DNA from: Coemansia sp. RSA 487
Taxonomy: Eukaryota > Kickxellomycota > Kickxellomycetes > Kickxellales > Kickxellaceae
Direction of reading: 5' to 3'
Assembly (NCBI GenBank): GCA_027577595.1
Contig: JANBRJ010000116.1
Span: forward strand, 1-48,958
DNA: 48,958 nucleotides
Positions 1 to 10,373 of this stretch are shown piece by piece. How positions within the stretch are numbered: the stretch's first letter is position 1; each line of letters begins with the position of its first letter. The notes below the pieces were generated by a model, which was not told the DNA's origin, made no database searches, and was given only the letters and a program-made list of their open reading frames with translations. The translations under genes and the position numbers were made by a program.

Positions 1-1276
1 GGCTTTGGCTTTAGCTTTGGTTTTGGTTTCAGCTTTGGCGACAGGTTCTGCAGTGCGGATAGCGCCTGCAATCCCTTTTGAGGCACAGCAGGCGATGCAC
101 TCATGGTTGAGTCGGCGCTGTCGCCAAAGGGCAGCAGTACCTCCTCGCAATCTGACAGCGATATTGGCGCTTGTGTTGGTTCCATGCGCTTTCCTTGCTC
201 CATGGCGAACTCCAGTCGGGAGATTAGCGTCGTGCCCTTTGTTTTCGACCGCGGTGTGCGTTTATTTGTTTTTGCTGCCAAAGACCGGTTCACCGATAAC
301 GATACTATTGTTGCTCTAGGTTTCGTAGGGTTGCTAGCCACCTGCGAGAACAGCGGCATTGGGGCGCCCTCGTCACCGCTACTTTTGCTGCTGTTGCTGT
401 TGCTGTTGCAGCGGCCTGCGATTAAAGCCATGGCTGTTGTAGGGTTGCGTGCGTTGCCGCATGTGCATTCATCCTCGCAGATGGGGCAAATATCGTCGTC
501 CTCCATATCGTCTGCTTCATCTATGTGAAATAAAAGCCCAGAATCAACAAACCAAGAGGCAAAAGGTTTCGAAAGAATGCAAAGATTGGAGGTGTTAATG
601 GCTGAAATACAAGCAGTTTCAAAGTTAGGAATTGGCGGTGACCAAAAAATGCCTGGCTCTGAGTATGAAACAGTAGGACGAACATGGATCGATGGGGGGA
701 GGGAGTAGTTTTTTTTTGGCAAGGCTGGCCTCGGCCTTTTCTATTCCTTCCTTGTGCGAGGCCCGGATTAACTGAGATCATTTGCACGGATGTCGCCAGT
801 TGATTCCAGTTCTCCGGCCTGGTAGAAGGTAGCAAGATTGTTGTTGGACAATGGGCGACGAAGAAGCGCAAAGTTTGTCTCCCAAGCATTCAATCCAGAA
901 GAGGGAGCAGCGCGGGCACACAAAGACAGGCGGATGGAGGTCACTTAATGAATCGCATACAGATAATAGCCCCTCTATAAAATCTTCTTCCTCAAGTGAT
1001 AGTGGGTGGGGGGAATGGAAATTTTTTTATTTGCTGCAAAAACTTACCAGCATGGTTTGTAGTGTATTCAGGTGCTGGCATGGCGCTGCTGTTGTCCGCC
1101 AGTTGTGCATCCTTATGCTGTTCTTGCTGGCCACTGTCGGAACCGATCACATCGTCGTCGTCATCGCCTGTGGATCCCTTCTTTTTTGCCTGGACCTGTT
1201 TCCGAGGCACCTTTTTCTGGGTGTTTGTCATTTCTATCGTCGGTGCAGATGGGTGTGGAAATTTTGTGTTTGTCAT
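1..1276 (-). CDS. Hypothetical protein with CPIC-CTC cysteine motif (partial, runs off left edge)
   Basis: I do not recognise this gene. Two exons fit: 1276-1048, ending at a GTAAGT donor after one base of a codon, and 520 down to the window edge, after a TTTCACATAG acceptor. The junction keeps the frame and gives an Asp. The first exon is acidic and charged with a DDDDD run. The second opens with acidic residues and then CPICEDECTCGN, four cysteines spaced CX2CX3CXC, which looks like a small zinc-binding site. A serine/asparagine-rich linker follows, then a basic stretch, and a lysine-proline repeat at the edge. The exon stays open for all 520 bases. An in-frame ATG at 1231 is an alternative start (both read MTNT). 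The 527-base intron is long for this window and could hide a further exon. A nuclear or chromatin role is a guess from composition only. Confidence 0.6.
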
Positions 1277-1520
1277 TTGCTCTGACGTAGTTACGGGTAG
1301 AACAAAAGAGTGGTCAGACAGGAATAGTAGCAAGTATTATCAACTTTATACAGGAGGTAAAGAAAGGAGAGCTGTTTTTTCCATTAAAAAAACACAAACC
1401 GTTTTCACTGAAAAAAAAATTACTCTAAAAAAATTGGTGTAGAGAATTGATCCTCTGAAAATCAACACAAGAGTGGGAAAAAAGAAGCGGATCAAGTTGG
1501 GGGAGAAGTGATATCTAAAA

Positions 1521-2844
1521 TCAGTGCTGGTGAGGTTTTCCACCCACAGATGCCGATGGTGGGAACAGCAGCATCTTAAGGTTCGCCCACGCGCCGTGGT
1601 CGTAAATATTGACGACGTCGTCCAGACTGTGGATCAGCTTGCGCGGACGCGTATCGGCGGGCTGGTCGTGCTTCTCGACGACCTCGTACCAGGACTCGCC
1701 GGATCCGGGTCCGATCTCGAAGACCACGCCGTCGGCCACAGCATCGGCGACGTTGAGCCACTTGGCCTCTTCGTTGCTGGTGTATCCGCACATGCTGATG
1801 CGCACCTGGTAGCCGCAGAAGATGGCGATGGCTGGCGTCAGCACAACCAGGAGCACAGCCACCACTGCAAGCAGCGGACTGTCGTCCAGCACGTACAGCA
1901 GCGACGTTGTCAGCGACACCGGCTCCATACGCCCGCGCTCATCGTTCCACGCCGTCATGCGGTCCAGCCCACGCGCCACGCGGATCTCCAGCACCACAGT
2001 GGCAAACAGGAACGCCCCGTACGCGCACACAACTGCAAACGACGCCAGGAACAAGAGAAACCACCGCACGTTGTGCAGCCCCACGCAGTTGTTGAGCCAG
2101 ATGCAGTGGTGGTCCATCATCTGCACGCACCGCCCGCACACCGCACAGTGTTTGGACCGCGCCGGCTTGCGTGTACCGCAGGTTCGGCAGGGCTTGTTGG
2201 CAAAGTACAGCAGCCGGTCATAGGCAAACACGCGCACCGCTCGCTCCTCGTTCTCCAGCGTCACCACACCTGGGTCTGCGCCGCACGCCAGCACGTACGA
2301 CCCGATGTTGACCGCCAGCGTCGCCACAATCGGCACCCAGTGCCACCGCCCCACATACCGGTTCGGGATCTGTGGCGCCACCTGCACCGCAAACACCGCC
2401 ATCCCCATCCAGTACAGCGCAACTGCCAGCGCCTGGAACACCACCGTTCGTCTGCCAAACAGCGCCATCCACACGCCCTCTGCGCGCTCCGTCGCCCACC
2501 GCAGCGCCGCCGATCGCTCGGTCCACCGCCCAACCATCGCCGGCATCTCGTCGTTCAGCAGGCTGCTGGCCCGCTCAACCACAGTGCCTTTGAACATGCG
2601 GTTGCGTCCGAGAATCAGCACAAACACCCACGCCGAGAACGCAACTATCGCCACCACAATGCCTACCGCAGTAACCAGTCCAATCGCCTACACAAAGTGT
2701 TTTCTTGTTAGTTCGCAGTAGAGCCTGCAACCGATGTAATTAAAACCACAATGCTCGTAAGCCCCTCCGGCCCGACAGAAGGGAGAAGGAGCTGTTCCGC
2801 TCCGCTTCCCGCCACCCCCCAGCTGCTATGCTTAGTCCTACCAT
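1521..2844 (-). CDS. swf1: DHHC palmitoyltransferase, Swf1-like
   Basis: Integral-membrane protein S-acyltransferase that adds palmitate to cysteines near membrane segments, probably in the ER; yeast Swf1 acts on SNAREs. The cysteine-rich domain runs from [15 protein letters not shown] through the DHHC motif at about residues 193-196, followed by W-x-NNC. Two hydrophobic segments lie before it and two after. The C-terminal NIYDHG...NLK...LFP motif is typical of Swf1. The main exon is 2687-1521. Its first codon is directly preceded by an in-frame TAG that forms part of a good acceptor (CTAAC branch site, then TTTGTGTAG), so the start must lie in an upstream exon. The best candidate is an ATG at 2844-2842 immediately followed by a GTAGGA donor, giving MAIGLVT and 389 residues. 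The enzyme call is firm; the one-codon first exon is inferred. Confidence 0.88.
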
Positions 2845-3380
2845 TGGTCTAACGTTTTGTACATAAATAGCGACGAATTAATAAATAAGCAAGAGAACAC
2901 AGTAGAATAGGTGAAAAATAAATTATCCAAACAACCAGTGCAGACAAGAAAACGCACAGACAAGAAAATACTGTGATGACGCCTGTTACTAAATGCAAGA
3001 GGCGTTAGGGGTGTGTATGGTTTTTTTTTTTGACTTTGTGACTCCACAGCCTAGACCATTGTCAATTCTCCACACGCGTCTATATGTGGAAGAGTTGATC
3101 GAGAAACCTTGGTTATTGAATATGACAGATAAAGGAGGAAAGGAAAAAAGAAAGAAAGGATTATAAAAGTAAAGGAAGATAAAAAGACATGATGCACAGA
3201 GGAGGAATTTTGCTGCTGCAGGCTTAGCATACGGCGCGTCTGCTCGCTGGACTCCAGCAGAATAAAGACCGGCGCTGGAAGAAGCTTATTCACATCAAAT
3301 TATCCCACAGATGCCGGCCCACTTTGCGCTTGCTGCTGCCCTGTGATTCTAGGCACTGGCCCATTTACACTCCCTATCGC
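2845..3380. other. Intergenic, Swf1 gene / H1-like gene
   Basis: No protein-like reading frame or RNA gene is visible here. The stretch is AT-rich with short A-runs and purine-rich tracts around 3120-3180. It should hold the promoter of the Swf1 gene and the 3' end of the lysine-rich gene, both on the minus strand. Confidence 0.5.
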
Positions 3381-3992
3381 TTACTTGGCTGCTGCCGGTT
3401 TCTTCGCGGGCTTTGTTGCCGTCTTCTTTGCAACCTTTGATCCCGCAGTCTTGACTGCTGGCTTCTTGGTCACCGCTGCTGACTTGGAAGAGGTCGACGC
3501 CTTCTTGGTAGAGGTCAATGCCTTCTTGGCTGCCTTGTTCTCGTCGGTCTTTGGCTTCTTTGCCTTGCTGCTGGGCTTCTTGGCGGCAGCAGTGGTGGTG
3601 GTCTTGGTCTTCTTGGCTCCAGACGACGAAGGCTTCTTGGCAGAGGCCGTAGCTTTCTTGGTAGCAGCGGGCTTCTTCACCGTCGACTTCTTCGTGGGTG
3701 CCTTCTTTGCGCTGGTGGTAGCCTTCTTGGTGGATGCCTTCTTGGTGGATGCTGCCTTCTTCTTCTCGCCAGTCTTCTTCTTCTTCTTTGGCTCGGCAGA
3801 GCTGTCTACCTTTCTCCTCTTCCTGGAGGTGGTGGGGCGGGCGGGAAGAGCCTCGGGCACGTACTCCTGAGGAGCAGAGCGCTTGCGGTCCGATCGCCGG
3901 ACAGGCTCATCGGCGGCTGCCTTGGGCTTGGCTGCGGCCTTGGTCTTCTTTGCGACGGTGGCAGATACAGAGTTGGCAACTTCGGTCGACAT
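3381..3992 (-). CDS. Lysine/alanine-rich histone H1-tail-like nuclear protein
   Basis: A 203-residue, extremely basic protein. The N-terminal third has a short conserved-looking patch, RRSDRKRSAPQEYVPE at about residues 46-61, followed by a basic RKRRK cluster. The rest is made of AAKKP, STKKA and TAKK blocks like the C-terminal tail of histone H1. I see no winged-helix globular H1 domain, so this is not a standard fungal H1; it is either a tail-only linker-histone-like protein or a different lysine-rich chromatin protein. The ATG at 3992 is preferred because the frame upstream of it runs into a TATA-like run and a probable acceptor. DNA binding and a nuclear location are inferred from composition. 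The long open frame on the opposite strand is a shadow of the low stop content of this sequence. Confidence 0.7.
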   Translation of the reverse strand: MSTEVANSVSATVAKKTKAAAKPKAAADEPVRRSDRKRSAPQEYVPEALPARPTTSRKRRKVDSSAEPKKKKKTGEKKKAASTKKASTKKATTSAKKAPTKKSTVKKPAATKKATASAKKPSSSGAKKTKTTTTAAAKKPSSKAKKPKTDENKAAKKALTSTKKASTSSKSAAVTKKPAVKTAGSKVAKKTATKPAKKPAAAK

Positions 3993-4021
3993 GGCGAGTG
4001 CGTTTGTAGTTTGTTGGGTGG

Positions 4022-4045
4022 AATAAATATATCTCAAGCGATCCT
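4022..4045 (-). promoter_or_regulatory. TATA-like run and possible 5'-UTR acceptor of the H1-like gene
   Basis: On the minus strand a TATATTTATT run lies 30-39 bases before the ATG at 3992. Just upstream the sequence CTTCGTATTATAG followed by GATCGC looks like a splice acceptor. Either the TATA run drives transcription directly, or the leader is spliced to an upstream exon. The sequence alone does not decide this. Confidence 0.35.
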
Positions 4046-4537
4046 ATAATACGAAGAGAAGGTCAGACATATAATAGATGTTATCAGCGCGCATGAATAT
4101 GACCAGGATATAGCTGGGTAGAAATATAAATGAACAAGATGTGATTTGGGAAATAGTTTTTTTTTGTAGAATCAATGCACATGAAGGAGTAAAAAAAGAC
4201 GTGAATCCATATGCCACGCAGCTGCTGTTGGACATGCCCGCCACCATAAAAACAACAACAAAAAGCACGCGTTCAAAATGAGAGGGGAAGACATGGTCCA
4301 AAGAGCACGACGGTCTGAAACTGGATGTAGCCAACTTCCGCGCGCCAAAGGTAGCATTCCGGATATCTAGAACAAACAGACAAGGGGGAAGCAGGGGGAG
4401 CAATTGCAGATGCAGCAGGGGCCTATCCAGAGGCAATATAGAGCTTGGACGCGCATTGTACCGCAATAAACCAGGAAACGCGTCCCTGCGCTCCCTCGAC
4501 TGCCCAAAGGACGCACAGCAGGTCCAGGATACATCGT

Positions 4538-5620
4538 CTAAAACTGCCACACATATACCCCTCTGCCGCGTCGCACGATAAATCTTTTCGCAATGGGGCT
4601 GAAGCATACAGGGGACGGCGGCAACGCATTGGCAGCATTACACTGACGGAGCAATGCTTCGAAGAAAATCATGGAATGCTCCCACATCACACAAGATGAT
4701 GCAAGTGCCATGGCATAAGAGAAGGTCCCAAATGAGGAAGCAGATGCAAGGGATGAAAGACGATACTTACGATTTGAAAAGCAAGAATGGCCTTGATAGA
4801 AAGGAAAAGGTGGAGGAATAAAGGTTAAAGAACAGAAAGAAAAAATAGACGCAAGAAGAAAGGGGAGTTGCTGGCGACCAGGGCGCAGCGCAGCAGTTAA
4901 ATATGCCTTCGGACGGAAAGGGAGGGAGAGGGAAAAAAACCCAGACAGAAGGAGGATGGAAGAAGGGGGCGGCGCGGCCACGGCTGCTGCAACCGAAAGG
5001 GAAAAAAATCCAACTGCAGTTTCTTTTTTTCGCTCCTGCTCTGCTGACCGACCATCGCCAGCCATTCTGTATCTTGGCGCTTCTGTCGTTGTCTGCAGCC
5101 ATCCAGCGCTGAGTCGTCGGTTCCGGGTCCTCAATCTGTCCGAACGACTCGCGCTTGCTTTGCGTGCGTGCGGGTCCAGCAGAACACGCGTTTTTACGGA
5201 ATGGAGCTTATGGAATGGGAAAGCGAAAACGCGACATCCAAGCTGGGGAAAGAAAAATACACATGCGCCAGTGGGCAGAAAAAAAGCCTTTTTCATTTCC
5301 CCTCCTGTGAAAAAGGCTGCTTCGTGGCCAATCACTTTGTCATTGAAGGCACTTTTGGATTTTTTAGAAATCCAGTTTCCTCGCTTTCTTTCACTTTTGT
5401 CCAAAACACATCTCGTCGATTTTGCTTCGAATGTTTCGCCACCCTGCCTCCTCCATTCGTCTGCTGGTGCTGACTGCTGTTGCTGCGATTGTTGTTCATG
5501 TGGGTGCAGCTGCTGGAACTTGCCCTGGGTCGATGCACCCGCCCATTCGTCCATTCCTGGTGTTCCAAGTTTGCAAGTGGTTTTTCGTTTTTTCTTTTTT
5601 TTCCATTTTTCGGTCCACAT
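4538..5620 (-). other. Long uncertain ORF, 360 codons
   Basis: An ATG-initiated frame stays open for 360 codons, which is unlikely by chance at this base composition. The translation does not resemble a folded protein: it has a lysine-rich start, a glutamine-rich patch near residues 38-50, then long phenylalanine/serine/proline tracts from pyrimidine-rich DNA. A good minus-strand GTAAGT donor sits near 4771 inside it, so parts may be intronic or leader sequence of the downstream H1-like gene. On the other strand an ATG at 5431 begins a frame with a credible signal peptide (residues 1-27, with LLVLTAVAAIVV), open to 5892. I cannot choose between these readings. Confidence 0.2.
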
Positions 5621-6072
5621 CCTGGATTTGCTTCTTTCACCAAGAGCCGTTCGCCAGCGATGCGTTGACGCTGGAGCTGCTTCAGCAGCCGCAGTTCACC
5701 GTTTCTACATGGACTGCATGCGTTTGTTGCTTTTGGCACTTCCACAAAGCTGACTGGTTGCTTGTGTTCTTGTATATCTGGCGAACTGTGGTGCACATGT
5801 CAGTGAACCATCCCATCCCAACCCTCAAGACTTTTTATGCCACGTTTCCAATTCGATGTATGCCGTCTAGTCTACCATGTTTGTATTTATAATTTGCTCC
5901 TCTCTCTTGCCAACCAGCGGACTGGATAAGCGTAAAGGGAGGGAAAAATAGAAGAAACTCCACATGGGAGATGGCTCTAAGGAAATAAGCGATTTGGCAC
6001 ATCTGGTGGTGCAGATGTAGCGTCCATGCCCCCCATCTAGGGAGAGTGAATAAATCAGAGGCTTCTCCTTTC
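5621..6072. other. Unresolved intergenic stretch
   Basis: This is the 3' flank of the SR-protein gene. It contains the later part of the plus-strand signal-peptide frame that starts at 5431, but no family resemblance and no clear splice pattern. Confidence 0.3.
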
Positions 6073-7909
6073 TTACACCGACGGAGAATCCTCCATTCTG
6101 TCGCCCACTCGCACCTCACCGGTTTCCTCATCATCCGTGTATGGATTGGGTGTCGAACGAGGGCTGGGCGTGCGCGTCCCAGCGTTGTCGTTGTCGTTGT
6201 CATTCTGGGATACACGCGCAGCCGCCAGCGACTGCGATACCTGGTTGCTTCTGCTATTGCTGACACTTCGGCGGCGGCCATTTCCATTCCGTCCAGATCG
6301 CCCTCTATTGTCTCTTATTCTGTCGTTCCTGCCGCGGCTGGGACTACGGCTGGGGCTACGGCTATAGCTGCTGGAGCTTCTGGAGCTTCTGCTGGCGCTC
6401 CTGCCCCTGCCCCTGCCCCTGCTCCTGCTCCTGCTACAACTGCTACTCCTGCTGTGAGAATGGCGGCGGCCTCTTCCACGAGCACGGCTGCGAGATCTCG
6501 AGTATCTCCTGCGCCTCGATCTGTGCCGCCGCGGAGACGGAGACCGGCTGCGGGACAAGCTACGGCTACGGCTGCTGCTTCCGCTGCTGCTGCGCGAATA
6601 ACTAACCAGATCCACACGTTTCCGGATGAGCCAGTGTATGGTTTGTTTACACCGAAACAAAACAAATGTATATAAGCCCAATAAAACCTTTTTTTATTAG
6701 TCTATGCTGCTTTGTCTGCCTTTTCATCCAAACGTCTTTTGACAATCTCTAAAAAACAAGTTAAAATTTGATAGTTAAAATTTCTACTATTGTAGATTTA
6801 CTTACCTACGATGACGACGACGACGATTGCGGCTGCGGCTGCGGCTGCGGCTGCGGCTGCGGCTGCGACTACGACGACGTCGTTCGGGGGACCTGCGGTC
6901 ACGGCGGGTGTCTCTACTTGCAGAAGTGGTACTTGGCTTGAGTTAGTGTTGGTTCAATGTCGTTACACGATTTTGCGACTGTTGTTACACTTGCTGTTTC
7001 CTTAGAGTGGATTTTAGACTGGTTTTGGATGTCTTGCTTGACCGCTTTGCATCTCTTATGACAGCACTCTTGCTTGCACATATTTGACTGGGCTTGGCTT
7101 GGCTTGGCTTGAGCTATGCCCACACGCACATTCGCACGTGTGTAGCGCGATCAGATGATGGGTTGTTGTATCTTGGTCTTGCGATCTTGACTTGCAAAAC
7201 CTAAATATTTCTGGTCGTCAATGCCAGTGAACATTGAAAGTAGTAACATTAAGCAGCCTTCAATGACACAGCAGCCAATTCAGCCCGTGTACGCCAATTG
7301 TCAAAACAGCCAATTTTATAAAAGGGCACATATTCTGATATAAAGCACAGTTAAATTGCATGCAGTCACTAGGTGGGTGACAAACTGGATTAATATACTT
7401 ACGTTTCGCCATGTTTCATTTCACGCGAAGCTACATCAGCAAACAATTTATATGATATTGGTCAGTTAATCAGCATTTCAAAGCCTTGTTGCAAACGCAC
7501 ACCGATCGTGCATTGATAAATATACTTACTCTTGCGTTGGCCGCGCGCAAACTCGATAGAAACTGGTCGTCCCTGAACCATTATCTCGTTGCGCTGGTCG
7601 TATGCAGCTTCGGCATCCGCGCGATCGTAAAACCTAGAGCACTTTGCAGAAGAAAATTCATACACACATAGCTTGGATTGAGACACGTGTATTCCGCAGC
7701 CATTTCCAAAAGACAAAGACAGATGTAGCAATATAAAACCTTGAGTTTGTTCTGATCACATACACACAAAAAAACAGAAACAAATGTGTAGGATCAATAC
7801 TTACTCTACATAGCCGAAACCACGGGAAACCTTCGTGTAATAGTCCAATGGGAGGTAGACATCCTTAATCTTTCCAAAACGCTCAAAAGCCGCTCTCAAG
7901 TCGCTGGCT
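6073..7909 (-). CDS. SR-type splicing factor: RRM plus arginine/serine domain (5' end unresolved)
   Basis: RNA-binding splicing regulator of the SRSF/Tra2 kind, acting in the nucleus. Exons that join in phase are 7907 or 7909-7805, 7633-7530, 6911-6806 and 6601-6073. The first two encode most of an RRM: helix 1 (DLRAAFERFG), KIKDVYLPLDYYT, the RNP1-like SRGFGYVEF, helix 2 (DRADAEAAYDQRNE), and a GRPVSIEFARGQRK end. The last two encode a long RS domain full of SRSRSR runs, ending in an acidic tail (TDDEETGEVRVGDRMEDSPSV). The exon with the RNP2 strand is not certain: a candidate lies at about 7945-8000 with a GTAATT donor, but its translation is a poor RNP2 match. Two acceptors have the form TAGAG, offering AG sites two bases apart; the frame selects the second AG at 6911, and at 7907/7909 the choice depends on the missing exon. 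Confidence 0.8.
6828..6866. repeat. Hexamer repeat (TGCGGC)n inside the RS-domain exon
   Basis: About six tandem copies of TGCGGC, with a few variant flanking units. On the minus strand they encode alternating Ser-Arg residues of the SR protein, so this is a coding microsatellite whose length would change the number of RS dipeptides. Confidence 0.8.
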
Positions 7910-10373
7910 CTACAGAACGGTAAATACAACAAATACGCATTGGTGTGTTAGGAATTACCGTCGCAGTTGACGGATTCTATCGAATTCAATCCAACTATCA
8001 CACAAATACAGATACTACGTTCTCTTTTAGAGTGGCGTGTGGGATACATACTTTGTGTTTCGCCTGATACGGCTTACATGCAACGAGCATGTGCAATCGC
8101 GCGCCATTTCCAGAGGTTTATCACACGGAATTCACAGAAAGACGTATAAAGACAAATAAGACTATCAGCTAAACAACACTTTTCACAAAAAAAAAATAAG
8201 GCTGATATAATAAAGGCGATGGAGAAAGAGAAAATAACCGAAAGGGGGGAAGGATGTAAAAAGTTTCAAAAAACCTCCAGTATAAGAAAAAAGGCATCGT
8301 TACCCTTGTGCATTGGCGATTTGTACAACCGTGGAAAAGAAAAATGTGATCTCGACTGTGTGATTCCTCGTTTTTGGATTATTCTGGAGATTGGATCAGC
8401 AGTTGTGCTTTGACGTTTCCCTCACCTCTTCCTTCCTTTCTTCGGACATTGGAAGTCCAATACCCGTTCGGCAATAACGCCGCCGCCAGCCCTGGTAAAT
8501 GTAGTACACGCCCATTACGTGTGGTGGAACAATAGTGGCGGTGTGTCTTGTGGTGGAGTGACGGATACTTGGGCAAATAAATGTCTTTTCATTCTATGAA
8601 CAGACATGGTATTGTATGTTGCTGCGCTGGATGGCCAACATTCCGCCAAGCTGAAGTAGAAATTCCCATTAGCTCGCGGGGGAAGGGCAAAGAAGCATGT
8701 AATCCCCAAGCGCCGGTGGCCTGTGCGCCAGATACCAGACGCTGGGGCATTCCAATACGCCTTGGATTCTAATAAAGAAATAATGGTCAGGTTTTCCAGA
8801 ATATCAGTGCTGCCATGGAACGAGGAGTGATAGGGGGTTCTGTTTCACAGCTACCTTTACTCCCATGCCCCCTGTATTCTGTCGGATGACGCATGCCAGG
8901 GGGAGTAGCAGTGGCAGCACTGGTGGAGTACCTGAAACCGCCGAACAATATGATGAAGCTCGGTTGTAAGAATTGAGGGGAGGAGAAATATTCATGGCAG
9001 CTTTGGTTGCCGTTGTCCTGAAACAGCGTCAGTAGCGAAGGAAAGGGGGCTGATTGCGCGCTCGCGTTGTCTTTCCATCGCCTGCGTTTCAGCGCCCCCA
9101 TCCAATGCCAGCAGCATCATCCTCAGTTTTATTTTATTTTCACCAAAATTGGCCATATTCCCTGACAAACTCTGCTGCAGTTTGCGCGTGCAAATCATCC
9201 CACCTGCTGCCATTTCTGATGAATTCCGCCGAATATCCCTCTTCGCTGCCACAGACCCCTCTAAACCCACAGCTTCTTATTTCGTCTGTGCCAGTGGTTT
9301 CTGGCACAGGTCTGCCATACAATATAACCACCCAGACTCTTTTTTCTCTCTTTCTTTTTGACAATCTTTTTTCGAGATGTGCGCACAGCTGCCGATGATC
9401 TTGGCCAAACAGGCGTACACGCAGCACCTCATATTCTGGAATTGGCATATTTCCATCACCTCTTGCGCCAGCATTCGCCAACAAAATTCGATATTAGCCA
9501 CCCCTGTCGCAGCGTAAGCCAAGTGACCCCATCCCAGATAATGCAGACCCGCCCCCTCGTCTCCTTGCCAATAGCGATGACATACATACCTTCTCTAGAC
9601 GTCGTTCCATTTCTTCTTTCTCCCTGTTTTTGCACTCGCCCTCCTCCCAGCGCCGACCAGCAAAATGCATAAAAGCCTTGGATTGCGCCCAGGCCACCAC
9701 AACCACAACCACAACCACTACCGCCCATCTGCAACCCTCCTTTCTATTTTTCCGTAGCTGCTTTGCTCCCTTGTTTTATATTCGTTTAACTTTACGACTC
9801 CAGTCATTCTTCATCTGCCTTCTGTATTTGCCTTCGGCTCTGGCACCGCCTTTTATCTCTCGCCATTCTACTCTTTATTGCCCAGCTTTAAAAGTTAGCA
9901 AGAGCAGTGACAGCGTTCTTGTCCTCATTGGCTCTTGGTTTGGTCGCTGATCTGGCTTTCTGTTGAATTGTCTTCTTACACACGGCCTTTCTACCTTCGG
10001 CTACTTCTGCTGCTTGTTAGTTGCGCATCTATTGTTGCAGCGCTTGTCACGCCAGCAGGACATTACATCTCACGCATCATATAGGAAACAACAAAAGCAC
10101 GGGACATCCCGCATCTTGTTTGTTCGTGCCAGGCAATTGTTCTATTCCATTTTCCTCATTATTCGCTGTCTGAACACTTGAAAAGTAGTCTCTAGGGCTG
10201 TACAGTGACAAAGGAAACGATTTTTACCCCGTACAAGGTATCCCTAGCAAGCGTTTCTCGGCATATTCTTCTTGCCTGAACAGCAAGCAGGGCACTATTT
10301 CAGCCCAACATCTGAGAAATATTTATTCAACATTTCTACCTCTCTTCAGACACACACTCCACAAAAAACAATA
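7910..10373. other. Long stretch without a confident gene; scattered exon-like pieces
   Basis: It should contain the first exon(s) and promoter of the SR gene near its left end. Further right, the minus strand shows exon-like pieces. One is a frame from about 8590 to 8413 reading PPHVMGVYYIYQGWRRRYC and ending in KHNC-stop. Another starts just after a strong TTTCTTTATTAG acceptor at about 8771. There is also an ATG frame at 8995 (MNISPPLNSYN) before a CAG/GTACTC donor, and a frame at 9484-9140 containing MPIPEYEVLRVRLFG. I could not chain them into one gene or match a family. A short ACCACA repeat lies near 9690-9720. Confidence 0.3.

Noticed and set aside
1524-2711. 395-codon plus-strand frame
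   Set aside because: It lies antisense to the Swf1-like gene; the His/Arg-rich translation is a shadow of that GC-rich coding sequence.
3343-3870. 175-codon plus-strand hydrophobic frame
   Set aside because: Antisense to the lysine-rich gene; AAG/GCC codons read backwards give Phe/Leu/Ala runs. It is not a membrane protein.
6046-6675. 209-codon plus-strand Ala/Pro-rich frame
   Set aside because: Antisense of the arginine/serine domain; the repeats are the mirror of the RS codons.
8219-8413. 64-codon plus-strand frame with basic start
   Set aside because: Short, AT-rich, no family features, no splice or promoter support.
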